A stretch of DNA of 64,000 nt from Platycnemis pennipes (taxonomy: Eukaryota; Arthropoda; Insecta; Odonata; Platycnemididae). The stretch covers positions 42,626,354 through 42,690,353 of the forward strand of contig OW121849.1 of assembly GCA_933228895.1 (NCBI GenBank), in the 5' to 3' direction. Made by a program: the position numbers and the translations under genes. The notes under the pieces were generated by a model. That model was given only the letters and a program-made list of their open reading frames with translations. It did no database searches and was not told the DNA's origin. Below are positions 24,672-35,230 of this stretch, in pieces; position 1 is the stretch's first letter; each line of letters begins with the position of its first letter.

Positions 24672-26559
24672 AAGATGACCTGACTGAGAAACCAGTAGAA
24701 GAGCGTTGGGAAAACATTAAATATGGACTAGGGGAAGCCGCAAAAGAAGTTCTTGGAAGAAGAAAAGTGGCCAAGAAGAAGCCATGGATCATGGAATTAG
24801 TTTTAAACCTGATTGAAGAAAGAAGAAAGGACAAGAATGCGAAAACTGAAAAAATGCAGCTTTGCTACAAAAAAATAAGGAATGAAATAAGTTGCAAAGC
24901 CAGGAAAGCTAGAGAAATGTGGATGAAGAATATATACGAAGATGAACAAAACAACCTTGCACTTGGAAAGGTGGAGGCTGCCTATAGGATAGTGAGGAAC
25001 CACTTCAAGGAACGTAGCGCAAGATGCAATGCCATAAGAGAAAAGAATGGAGACCTTGTGATTGAAAATGAAGATAAAGTGAAGAGATGGAAAGAATATC
25101 TGGAAGAGTTATGCAACGGAAAAAATCTCAACACGAAAGTGATTGAAGAAGAAAGCCTAGTCGAAAATGATAATATGGGAACATCAATATTAAGATCAGA
25201 ATTCGACGCAGCAGTAAGGGAACTTCGCATGAATAGGACCTCTGGAATTGATGATATCCCAGTGGAATTAATAAAAATGCAGGAGAGAAGACAACCCATC
25301 TCTACAAAACCATCTGCGATGTGTATTCAACAGGAGAAATACCTAAGGGGCTTCGAGAAAAACATCATAATTCCTATTCCCAAAAAGAAGAGAGCGGAGA
25401 AATGCGAAAATTTTAGGACTATAAGCCTGACGACACATGCATCGAAGATATTGATAAGGATCATCTACCGAAGAATGGAACGAAAAGCAAAGGAATTCCT
25501 AAATGTAGATCAATTCGGATTCAGGAAATGTAAGGGTACAAGAGAAGCAATATTCGCCCTTACGCTGCTCATAGAGAAGAGAATGAAGAAGAACAAACCG
25601 ACGTTCATTGAATTTGTGGACTTAGAGAATGCCTTTGACAACGTGGATTGGGATTCAATGCTTGGGCTTCTGAGAGGAATTGAAGTGTACTACAATGATC
25701 GAAGAATTATCCACATTTGTATAAAAACCAAGTAGCTGTGATAAAATCTGGACCCAGCTGTGAAGAAGCAAGAATAAGGAAAGGAGTGAGACAAAGCTGT
25801 GTACTGCCTCACGTAATTTTTAATGTTTAGATTGAGAGAGTCAAGGAGATGTGTTCTGGAGTGAACAACCACGGAGAAAAAATTAGCAATCTGAGATTCG
25901 CTGATGGCATAGCACTCATAGCAGAGACAGAGAGGGATCTGAATAAGATGCTGATAACCATGGAAAGGACAATGGCCAGATATCAGCTGAAGATCAATAA
26001 GAAGAAGACTAGGTTATTGGTGTGCTGCAAGAAAAATGAGGCCAAAACCAACGTTATATTAGGAAAACAAAAGCTGGAAGAGGTGAAAGAGTTCTGTTAC
26101 CTTGGAAGCCGAGTATCCAATGACGGACGAAGCAAGAAAGAAATGGTCAGCAGAATAGACCAGGCGTAGAGGGCATTCTGTCAAAAGAAGAATCTACTTA
26201 CCGCTGGAAATACAAGCGCAGAAGTAAAGAAACAATTCATCAGAACGTACATCTGGAGCGTGTTTCTTTATGACAGCGAAGCATGGACAATGACAGCAGC
26301 AGAAAAGAAAAGAGTGGAAGCATTCGAAATGTGGTGCTACAGAAGAATGATGAAGATAAAATGGATCGACCGAGTGACAAATGAAGAAATCTTAAGAAGA
26401 GTGGGAGAAAAGAGAAGTCTGCTGAAAACTATAAAAGGAAGACGGGACAATGTAATCGGCCATATCTTAAGACACGATGGCCTGATGAAGACAATCGTCG
26501 AGGGAAGAGTGAACGGTAAAAATGGAAAAGGCAGGCATCGTATGAGTTATGTAGAATAG
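24557..26559 (+). pseudogene. reverse transcriptase and C-terminal region of the retrotransposon
   Basis: The main open stretch (24557-25735) holds the linker, FDAAVRELRMNRTSGIDDIP, NIIIPIPKKKRAEKCENFR, DQFGFRKCKGTREAIFAL and the motif A block FIEFVDLENAFDNVDWD. The frame then shifts near 25733. Motif B (RKGVRQSCVLPHVIFNV) is followed by a stop at 25828. Motif C reads LRFADGIALIAE, the second catalytic aspartate being glycine (codon 25906-25908). The C-terminal blocks EFCYLGSRVSNDGRSKKE (ends at a stop, 26167) and WTMTAAEKKRVEAFEMWCYR to [20 protein letters not shown] follow, with a stop at 26557. The loss of the catalytic residue plus stops means no active enzyme can come from this copy. Confidence 0.9.
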
Positions 26560-26672
26560 GTCGTTAAGGACGTGAAAGAGAGGAGCTACGTTAATATGAA
26601 GAGGTTAGCCGATAGAAGAATCAAGTGGAGGGCCCTCAAACCAATCCTAGGATTGTTGACCAATGATGATGA

Positions 26673-29477
26673 TTTTATTTTTACTAGGCCATTGAGAAAA
26701 CCCACTAACATTTGGGCCAAAAAGTCATGCTTCACTACAGGTTTCGCGAAAAACGGGAACTGGAGTTGATTAGTTCACGAAAAATGGATGATCATTAAAT
26801 TGTCTGAGTAATAAATATGAGCACTTGTAACAGAAAATATAAAACATTTTCCCTCTGATAAGCACAATCTACCATCGGAATTTACCCACATGCCTATTCA
26901 TTAATGTTACTGACATGCTACCATCGTATATCCTTCACCTGTGGGATAACAATAATTTAATTTGGAAAGTCATCCGTGAACAAAAGCAATATGGGTAATC
27001 CTATATTAAATGCTAGAGAAAGCAAGCGCTAAAATATACGAAAGATTAAGCACCCCTTCGAGAGAACTGACAGTTTTAGCCATGATTTTTGGAACAGATT
27101 GTTCATTACGAGAGGAAAAACAATGACGTACAACACTCACAATGGGGGCGTTTACTCGGAACCGAAATCGCAATTTTGTACACGAAATCGTTAGATGGAA
27201 ACGAAAAAAGAATTTTAGCGAAAAAATTAATCTTCTAACCACAACCATTCACTCATAAATCAAAAATTAAAATAAGCAAAAGGTGACGCCCACCGAAAAT
27301 GCTGCTGTGATAACATTGACGTCATTTTCCTCCCGTCCTTGACTGCTTTCAGGGGAGAGGAAGGGAGTGGAGGGGGATTCTCGGAAGGTCTGCTCGCACA
27401 GATGCTGTCGCAATCATTCCCATTGGCCGAGTCAGCTGTGTCCCCCCCCCTTGCGATAAGGCAAAGTAGCTTCGCGGGCTCAGTTCTGATTCGACGAAGT
27501 CGATATACGTCATAGGTTGCACCACGCCCACTTTTCCGAAAGGGTTAAAAACATCAGTTTTTCGCCGCTTATAACTCGGGAAATAATTGTCGGATCAAAA
27601 AACGGAAAAATACGGGTCTTTTCATTTTACAAAGTCTATCAGATTCGGCAATAAAAAAAATATTGTAAACGACCCCATTAATGTCGCATCGTTACGCCTT
27701 CTGGGTATTTTATATTTAAATCGAGTGTATTGATTATAATTATGTAAGAGCCTGACTTTTACGAAATGATTTTAGGATTTCATTTGCAAAATACATTACG
27801 ATTACATAATATTCGGAATAAAACGTAGAATTAAATTTATACTTATGGGAAAAAGGAACTAAATAGATTCAAACAATCATTGAAACATTTTTTACGGAGT
27901 AGGCCTTCAAAGAATTCGAGAATAAAAACTTGAAATAATTGCCCAAATTGCAGTGGAATGCGAGTGTGTAAAATGCTATATTCTAATTATTAAATCCCAG
28001 TAACACAGAAATACAATTTAAAGAACAGCTGTACAGATAGCTCCAGAATCCGAAAACTGTAATTATGACGTTGGAGGAGTGTATATGTATACATTTCCAG
28101 TTAAAACAAGACACGCATGGTCATAAAGACAAGCTTTGATGGTCATGGAACGTGAAATTCTAACACCGATATTGACTATATCCAATGGGACAGAAAAAAC
28201 AAGTGCAACCGTTCGCGGAGGTGAGTTTTGGTGTTAATAATTGAATTACAGGGAATTAATTTGAATTATATCCTTTCCAAGAGTAAATCAGGTTTAAATC
28301 TTAAGCTGCTAAAATTGAAGATATAAAAGGAAATGAAATGAAAGCGCTGGGTGTGTCCGACGTTGAGAAGTTTCCCAAGCAAATAGCACTTATTGTTTAT
28401 GACTATGAGCAATGAAATCACTATCTCACTTTGCTAGGTAAGCATCTACGAACCAGTAAAAATGATTACGTAACGCGTTAGGTGAGAAAGATTGTAATAC
28501 CTACGTGTTATCAGAAGAAAAGGAAACACGATGAAATGCACATCATGGAAAAACTAGGATTGACTGCTGAGCGAATTTGCTTTAGAATACTGAACCTCTC
28601 GCTAACCACTGATGAACTTTATGTTTCTTTTATTCACAAGAAGTTCCTGGAATCAAAAGCTAAAATCAGTAGCTTAGAGAAAAGCAAATAAAGGAAAACA
28701 TTGGACTTAAAATCTTAGCTCAAAGGGTATACTTAGATAAATATTCATATTTCACTCTATTGCAATGATATAGCCCCAATAGGGTTTCAGCACCTCGTCA
28801 TTTTTTCAAAGTAATCCCATGAAAATGACGTGAACATGTTGGAACTAGTTGGACTATCCCATACTTTAGTTCAAATAGCCCATGATTGTTCTTTCCGTTA
28901 ATCTACAGTTTACTGGCATCCTAACCTAACTGTCATTAAAACGTTTATTCAAATCGAACACTGAATACCTAGGTATGGCCAATAGCAGATACGAGATGAC
29001 CGTACAAACCATTGTACTTTTATTGTTACTTTACTTTTCAAACACTTCTCCCCAAAAATGGGGGGAGAGTCGATTAAAATTATGTTTCAAAGAATCTATC
29101 CAGCGATAACTCTAATTGTGATGTAGCTCGGAAATACCGACCCAGTTAAAAGAAACTAGCAGACCTGCTGCCTGCTTTGCCAAGCAAATGAGGTTTTATA
29201 AGGTGTTTAGAAACTACTGATGACACATTACAAATAGGTGGCAGTAGTGCTTGTGCTTCAGGCACTGCCTCACTATTCAAAGTAGTCTTTGCATTTTTTT
29301 ACACTTTTGTGCACCAACTTTTCATAAGCATTTCGCATGCAGAGAAAAGGAAATGGCTATTTTATAAATAGAGAAATGTGTCCCACTCTAATTATCCTCT
29401 ATGTTTTTTTACTTTTTTCTACACCACATTTTCATTACCTATATGTTGTCTCCCACTCTCAAAAACCACGTTTTTTT
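26673..29477. other. stretch with no supported gene; one GC-richer patch
   Basis: Bases 27330-27540 are GC-richer, with a run of ten C at about 27444, but hold no convincing exon. The remainder is AT-rich with short random frames. No repeat pair was recognised until 29478. Confidence 0.4.
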
Positions 29478-29639
29478 GCATTTTTCTCTGTACCACAAGG
29501 TGCTAAAAATCCAAAACTACTACCAAATCATACAGACAGAGAATCCACACTAAACGCACCAAGCCTCACTCTCTTAGCTCAAAACTTGGGAAAGAACAAA
29601 ACAAAACGGATACAGAATGACTGACTGACTGACTGACTG
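29478..29639 (+). repeat. ~160-bp dispersed repeat ending in a TGAC microsatellite, copy 1
   Basis: It is closely matched by 30376-30532. Shared blocks include CTACTACCAAATCATACAGA, TTAGCTCAAAACTTGGGA and AAAACGGATACAGAATGACT, and both copies end in TGAC units (four here). A common body with a microsatellite tail points to a short retroposon or the end of a longer one. No coding content is visible. Confidence 0.8.
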
Positions 29640-29689
29640 CAAGTATTGGGATTTGGTAGTTTTTCTTCTTTTTTCCCCAATTACTTTTA

Positions 29690-29925
29690 AAGGTGTAGTG
29701 CTTGCTTTGTGGTGTTCATTTTTGTTTGTTGTGTCATTGTTCCTGGTGTGGATGCACCCCCTGCCACACACCCTCGAGGTGGCTTGCAGGGTATGTCGTA
29801 GATATAGATAGATATAGATATAAGTATTGTTTTTCTGCCACTTGTTTTTAATCTGGTTCATTGAAGTGAGAATTACCTTAGTAGTCACAGGACCTCAAGA
29901 TAATAATATCTATCTTTTAGGTGGA
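29690..29925 (+). repeat. LINE 3'-end-like repeat with TAGATA microsatellite
   Basis: It begins with the CCACACACCCTCG ... GGTGGCTTGCAGGGTATGT block shared with 5.9 and 32.8 kb and a (GATATA)-type run (29799-29822). It continues into CTTGTTTTTAATCTGGTTCA ... ACCTTAGTAGTCACAGG, which matches the end of the LINE fragment at 33840-33895. It therefore joins two short repeated modules and is probably the 3' untranslated end of a LINE family. Confidence 0.55.
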
Positions 29926-30375
29926 GATATGTGTGAATGTTTTATTGAAAATTGATAAAAAACAGAATGGTTTGGGGGTAGTACAGCCATTTATAATTTT
30001 TAAATGGTGGGTGTGTTTTCGAATTAACCTGCTGATTTAGCAACAAACATTAATACATAATAAACGTTTTATAGTCTTCCTTCAACTGTTAGAAAAGTAC
30101 TTAAAACGCCTAGCTTTGAAATTCACATTTCATGCACAAGATCGGGGCCGGTAGCCAAAAATTGTTTTATTTCACTATCTGCACATCGAAAACGTCAGAT
30201 AATATTTTCATATTTACAAAATTGATTGGTGAAACTAATTCCACTTTCTTCAACTTTTTCAAACCAATTTTTGTCCTTTTACCAAAATCATAAACACATT
30301 TACTTATCAAGGTAAACAAATTTGCATAGCAACTGGTTTCCCATGTTAAAAGATAGGGAAAACACCATTTTTCTC

Positions 30376-30532
30376 TTGCATTTTCTCTGCACCACAAACT
30401 ACTAAAAATCCCAAACTACTACCAAATCATACAGACAGAGAATCCACACTCGACGCACCAACCCTCACTCTGTTAGCTCAAAACTTGGGAGAGAACAACA
30501 CAAAACGGATACAGAATGACTGACTGACTGAC
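30376..30532 (+). repeat. ~160-bp dispersed repeat ending in a TGAC microsatellite, copy 2
   Basis: It partners 29478-29639 with scattered substitutions and three TGAC units at its end. It lies in the same orientation about 0.9 kb downstream, so either two insertions or a local duplication is possible. Confidence 0.8.
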
Positions 30533-30627
30533 ACGCTACAAAATTAATATATATAGATAGACGTCATTGTTATTTTCTTCCTTCGAATTCTCTCCTTTTG
30601 CGCTCTGGCCAAAAATCGACTTATTAC

Positions 30628-30747
30628 CTGAAGCAAGTTTCTCGCATTCATTAAACCACCACCGGTGGACATTAACTGATTAACATGTGCGCCAAATGAG
30701 CTCCGGTCAAGTTCAACTACTTCCCGCTCGGTGGCCTGGCATTCCAT
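30628..30747 (-). CDS. candidate first coding exon of an unidentified host gene
   Basis: On the minus strand an ATG at 30747 opens a frame beginning MECQATEREVVELDRSSFG and running to LLQ at 30628. It is followed directly by a good splice donor, CAG/GTAATAAGT (intron from 30627). The segment is more GC-rich and codon-like than its surroundings. Upstream on this strand lies the large GC-rich island at 30840-32600, where a promoter would be expected. The same frame stays open upstream of the ATG to a TAA near 30783. I recognise no domain and see no partner exon, so this is a hypothesis. The alternative is chance. Confidence 0.25.
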
Positions 30748-30839
30748 CGACCTCTGCCTTTGGCAGCAGCCCGCGGAGTGACATTACCAATGTAGATGAG
30801 GGGTACAGACCACCACATTGGACGCGAATGGTGGAATGT

Positions 30840-32600
30840 GTGTAAAAATGAAAAGACCCCCATCCTCACCTAACCACGTCAGTTTTCAAGTTCAAATCGC
30901 AGACTTAGAATTTTTGCGGGACGTCTACGCAACAATGGGTGCTGCACCCCGAAGGGAAAGATGGCAAGGTGTGGGGGGGGAAGGAATATATGGGGTTGGA
31001 GGGGTGGGGAAATGGATATGGGGGAGGGGGGACGGAGTGGTCAGGAGATCGAGACGGGAGAGTCCTCGGAGGGTTACTCGTCACACACGCGCACAAAAGC
31101 GTCATGGCGGGATGGGGGGAGTGAATGGGGCACAGGGGGGGAAGGAGAGGATTGAATGGGGCATATGGAAGGGGTCCTCGATAGGATTGGCGAGATGGGT
31201 GAGGGACGGGTCGGTGGCTTGGGAGATGGCGGTGTTGCTCCTCCCCCCACGCCCCCTTCCCTCTCCCTACATATCTCTCTCTCCGCCCCCGCGTTCCCTC
31301 CTCGCAACCCCCAGAACCTCCCGCGTCCCATCAACGCTCCGGAAGACGGAAGCGGCACGTGGTGTTTCCAGCACTAGCAGCGGCACCGGTCCATTCATTC
31401 CCATCCTCCCTCCCCTCCCTTTAACTCCCCTCCTTCCCACCCCCGTCTTCCCGACCTCCCCACCCCCAACCGATCCCATCACCTCTTCCTCTCTCCTTCA
31501 TTCCTATCTTCGCTCCACAATCCCTTCGTCCCATTTTTTCCCATCCTCTTTTTTTATAATGACCGCTTCATTAAAGTTCGCTGCGTTTTCGCATTTTAGG
31601 TGGGTGAGGGTTGGAAAGCAGAGAGAATGGGAGCGACATAGGGGTTCGGTTCCATTCGTTTTTCAAAGAGGATTATAAACGAGGAGCAAAGAAGGGTATT
31701 ACGGTTTTAACGTCCTGCTCAGCTCCCAGCACACATACCCACGCACTGAGACGCGCTAGCACAGAGACATATACACGCACGCACACATGGTGCGCTCAAC
31801 GGTTTAGATCCAATCGAAGCGCTAATCCGATGGTAATGAGCGATGATGGATGATATCGATTTTGCTCGCGGGGGAGAGAGAGAGAGAGATAGCTAGAGTG
31901 TGTGTCTGTGTGTGTGTGTACTAGGAGGCGTATTGTGCCCTAGGCAGGTCTCGATTCCGCGTCCCCACGACTGGGGAGACCACTATGGAGCCCAGGAAAT
32001 GCCTAGTTTCCCCCTCTCCTCCCTCCAGCCCCGTTTTCCCCCGTCCTGTTTCCCGCTAGTCCCTTGCCTAGCCTACCCCCCTTCCCCTTTTATCTAGGAC
32101 TCCACGCTAACCCCCCCTAGTCCCGTCATAGCTGCATCTGGCTGGATCTAGTTTGTGCAGGATGTAGTCGGAGCAAAACTATTGTTACGGGTCGCACAAT
32201 GCTTGCAATTACTACTAGGTTTGCTCCGGACCTCTGACGCATGATGTTTTCCCCGCGCAACACACCCCCACCCTTCCTCCTTTAACTCTTCCCATACCCT
32301 TTAGCGAAGGGAAAAATAAACCGTGGATGATGAAAGAATACACATTTTTTCCTATGCCTATTTGGGGCTTTCAATAAAATATCGACCGGCGGTGTTTGAC
32401 GAAGGGAATCCTAACCCCTCCCGCCGGATGTAGCGAAATAGGCGGCCATAGTGCAGGGGTGACGTCTATCCTCTTCTATGCCGCCATTCAGCTCCCCCAA
32501 TCGCGCTCATTGGAGAGCTTTTCCGATACAAGGGTACGGCCCACCCCGTCGCCACACAGTAGTCTCGGCATAAGTCCTAGACAACTCATCGGCATCCGAA
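30840..32600. other. GC-rich island with C-rich/G-rich strand bias
   Basis: The segment contrasts sharply with the AT-rich surroundings. It contains long G-rich runs (30965-31145), then C-rich runs (31235-31470), many CpG dinucleotides, and a GA/GT microsatellite at 31868. Open frames of up to 286 codons exist here but are low-complexity and occur on both strands, so I do not call a protein. A promoter/5' untranslated region is the simplest explanation, fitting the exon-like segment just downstream on the minus strand at 30628-30747. Confidence 0.55.
31868..31919. repeat. (GA)n and (GT)n microsatellites
   Basis: GAGAGAGAGAGAGAGA is followed, after a short AGATAGCTAGA linker, by GTGTGTGTCTGTGTGTGTGT. 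These are simple repeats inside the GC-rich island. Confidence 0.9.
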
Positions 32601-32789
32601 GCAGAGGTGAATAGAACGGCTTCAAACGATCTCAACATGATATTCTCATAAATCATTTCACGTCCGTGATCATTTGAAATAGCACTGAAGGTATATGCCT
32701 CCCAACAATTACGATAATAGTTTTTACAAGAGCAACAACAACTTTCATGGTCACACGAATCAGATACAATTAATTATATTATTCAAACA

Positions 32790-32850
32790 ATATCTACATG
32801 GGCACACAATACCCTGAAAGCCACCGTAAGGGTGTATGCTATAGGGTTTA
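32790..32850 (-). repeat. short copy of the retroposon-end repeat seen at 5.9 and 29.75 kb
   Basis: On the minus strand it reads ACACCCTTACGGTGGCTTTC followed by AGGGTATTGTGTGCCCATGT and AGATAT. This matches the core and the start of the TAGATA-type tail of the two longer copies. The flanks to 32640 and 32980 are AT-rich, with nothing else recognised. Confidence 0.5.
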
Positions 32851-32983
32851 TCAGACATTCCTTAACCGTATAAAGAAAGAAATTTTATCTCACGATCAAC
32901 TTACTACATTAGGTGTTCATTTGATAGTCATCATTTCTGAAATTAATGGAAATGTTCACAGAAATAGTATGCAAGTTAACTTG

Positions 32984-33064
32984 GTGGAATTTCGACATTG
33001 TATAAATAAAATAAAACTTTGTTCTATTCCACATAAATATTATTAAATACCGGTCGACCGGTAT
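32984..33064 (-). repeat. decayed hammerhead/Penelope-type repeat with a perfect 18-nt palindrome
   Basis: ATACCGGTCGACCGGTAT at 33047-33064 is a perfect palindrome. On the minus strand the preceding bases read CTGAAAATGAA then GATACCGGTC, a damaged form of CUGANGA ... GAAACCGGTC with stem II lost. After it come TGTGGAATAGAACAAAG and TTTTATTTTATTT, the block shared with the 15, 23.9 and 36.0 kb repeats. GTGGAAT (32984) and ATTCCAC (33026) form a further small inverted pair. Confidence 0.6.
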
Positions 33065-33239
33065 CTTCATTTTCAGAACGTTAACAAGAGGTGAGACAAT
33101 TATTTGGTGAGGTGAGACAATAATTATGTATAGTAAACAGCTACACAAAACAGTTTATAGTAATACGCATTGGGTAGGAATTACCACATGCAAAGCTACT
33201 GCTGTTGAAAAGCCATCACAACCTTCTGGAACGGATACC

Positions 33240-33925
33240 ACACGTGTATAAATATTGAGAGTCAATTCTTTGTTCACCTGAAGAAATCAGTTCTCGCTTC
33301 TTGGGCTATGTCATAGCGCGACGTTAAGTGGACAAACTCAGGGAAATCAAAGAACATGCAAGAGCTTGGACGTCCTCGGTCAGGGGAAGCAGACGGAAGG
33401 AGATTATTGTCACCAGGCTAATAATATGACATACAGCCCTCCTTCACTCGTATCTCTTTACCCCCGAGAAGGACGCACCAAATTGCGATAGCTGCAACTG
33501 CCGTTTGACTGTGAAACACCTGCTTGTCGACTGTGTAAAATATCGGATGCAACGCGAGCACCACAAAATATGTGGAGATCTGAGCAAGGTGCTGGGCTTC
33601 AACCTTCAGTGCTGCAAATCGTAATCTTATCGATTGTGTTCTTAACTTTCTCCATGAATTGAATTTACTGTCCAAAATTTGAGGCCCAGGAAGACGCATT
33701 GTAAATTGCCTAATTGCTCTAAATGTAACTCTTTGGCCATATGACTATGACTAACACAGACTTAATCCTATCATATCCACTGATAGTTTATGCTATTCCT
33801 AAGTATTCCTATATACTTACCAAGTATGTTTTTCTAACACTTGCTTTTAATCCGGCTAAGTAAAGGTGCAAAATGACCTTAGTAGTCGACGCACCTTAAA
33901 ATAATTGTACCTACCTACCTCAATT
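33240..33925 (+). pseudogene. 3' end of a Jockey/I-type LINE (RNase H-proximal C-terminus and 3' UTR)
   Basis: In short frameshifted pieces the plus strand encodes segments typical of the C-terminus of Jockey/I-superfamily LINE proteins. A lysine/arginine-rich block lies near 33330-33410, followed by HSYLFTP and then CDSCNCRLTVKHLLVDCVKY (33484-33543). The last is a Cys-x2-Cys ... His-x4-Cys zinc-knuckle-like arrangement. After the coding relic, the 3' untranslated end (33840-33915) shares CTTTTAATC-GG and ACCTTAGTAGTC-AC blocks with 29840-29900 and ends in CTAC units. Stops near 33410 and frame changes show that it is inactive. It is a different family from the RTE-like copies elsewhere in the window. 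Confidence 0.75.
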
Positions 33926-34439
33926 CTTTGTTTGTTATTAAGATTACAGTCCAAAGATTCCTTAAGCTACAGAATTTACTTCTTGTAACAATGGAAGGCC
34001 CTATATAATGGCAATCAGCTGAGATCTGTAAGGAATAGTAGTCACTCTCCTATAGACAAGTGTTCTTTCCTTAGCGTTAAAAAGTACAAGTGCTCAACGC
34101 CGAACTGCGATGGAAGGAGCACGATGTTCTCAAGATCATTAAACCATCATGAAAATGAAGAATGCGTATTTTAATTCAACAGTCACCTATTCTTTGGGAA
34201 AAATCGTACTTCTGTCACACTTATTTGAAATGAACTTAATGCACACTCAAATCTTATTCAATAGCAGGTTTCGAAACAACTGTGGAAACCACGGGAATCT
34301 AACAGCTGTTTCAGCAGAATGAACTCAACGGTTTTCAATGTTTAGCGAGATAAACATGTTTATGACTTTGAGGTACGCTTGAAAAATTCATAAATACTAT
34401 TATTATGTCGTCATATTTTGTTGTTGTCAATCCAAGCAA

Positions 34440-35230
34440 GTTAGCGCGCATAAATGTCGTTTTACAATATGCTTTTCATTGCGTATTTCGATGGTTGGTG
34501 AGATGGTTGCTGTGAAATAAAGTAACTACTAGCAAGAAAAACGTCCCAAATACGAAAGGACAACTGTGAAAATTAGCCCATTTTACTCCAAGACAATGGT
34601 GGAGAAGTACAACTTTCAAGATGAACAGTTTGCAGCGAGAATTTGAAATGAAGTGATGCGTTTAAGATTATCACTAGTACTAGGAAACTCTGCGACTGAA
34701 CGCCTTTTTTCAGCCTTGCCTTCTTAAATTCTCGATAAAAGTTTAACTACATTCAAGACCTACACATTTCAAGGAGGTAGGTATACTGGGAGCTGTTTTG
34801 ATTTGTACGACTCTAGTACGCCGCTGAAGTAAAATATTCATATGTTGCACATCCTTAGCAAATGTTATTGAATTTATGTTTAGCATGTACCATTTAATGA
34901 CTATTTGGTAGTTATTCACATGACGCGTAAAGATTGCTCAGGCTGCATCGTGGCATGGACAATGGCATGGTTTACGAGTGACTAAAATTCATGTTAACGC
35001 ATGCCTAACTGAAAGTATGATGTTGAAAATTTATTTAACGACGTTTTCTATTAGTTGCAATTCAAGCACCCTAGCAAGTAAACAAGTAAACGCGCATAAA
35101 TGTCGTTTTACAATATGTTTTTCATTGCGTATTTCGATGCTTGATGAGATGGTTGCTGTGAAATAAAGTAACAACTTGCACGAAAAACGTCCCAAATATG
35201 AAAGGACAACTGTGGAAATTAGACAATGTT
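34440..35230 (+). repeat. ~1.2 units of a 646-bp tandem repeat
   Basis: Bases 34440-34590 (part A) recur at 35085-35230 with the same order of blocks, for example ATGTCGTTTTACAATATG, TTTTCATTGCGTATTTCGAT and GAGATGGTTGCTGTGAAATA. The offset is 646 bases. Part B (34670-35060) lies between them. A B part followed by a shortened A part occurs again at 38030-38470. No open frame over about 70 codons is present. It looks like the remains of a tandem array (satellite-like or a non-autonomous element that forms tandem copies). Confidence 0.85.

Larger units (their letters stand above)
24021..26672 (+). mobile_element. AP-endonuclease/RT non-LTR retrotransposon (RTE-like), 5'-truncated and dead
   Basis: This is the longest copy of the main retrotransposon family in the window. 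In order it carries an AP-type endonuclease (from about 24036), a linker, a reverse transcriptase, a long C-terminal region and a very short 3' part. That part ends CCAATCCTAGGATTGTTGACC followed by GATGATGAT. A tiny 3' end with a short tandem-repeat tail and this protein order suggest the RTE-like group. Insect proteins of this kind are often named craniofacial development protein 2-like or endonuclease-reverse transcriptase. The 5' part of the endonuclease is missing. At least one frameshift, several stops and a damaged catalytic motif show that it is inactive. Shorter copies of the same 3' region occur at 0.84, 6.6, 42.05, 47.7, 50.8 and 61.9 kb. Confidence 0.9.

Noticed and set aside
29622..29640. 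Possible CRISPR-like or functional tandem array (TGAC units)
   Set aside because: It is a simple 4-base microsatellite at the end of a dispersed repeat, with no spacers.
30818..31678. 286-codon open frame on the plus strand in the GC-rich island
   Set aside because: It is low-complexity, rich in G/R then P/S, overlaps equally open frames on the other strand and has no domain. This is expected from GC-rich composition.
33418..33699. 93-codon frame on the minus strand
   Set aside because: It is antisense to the LINE C-terminal fragment at 33240-33925.
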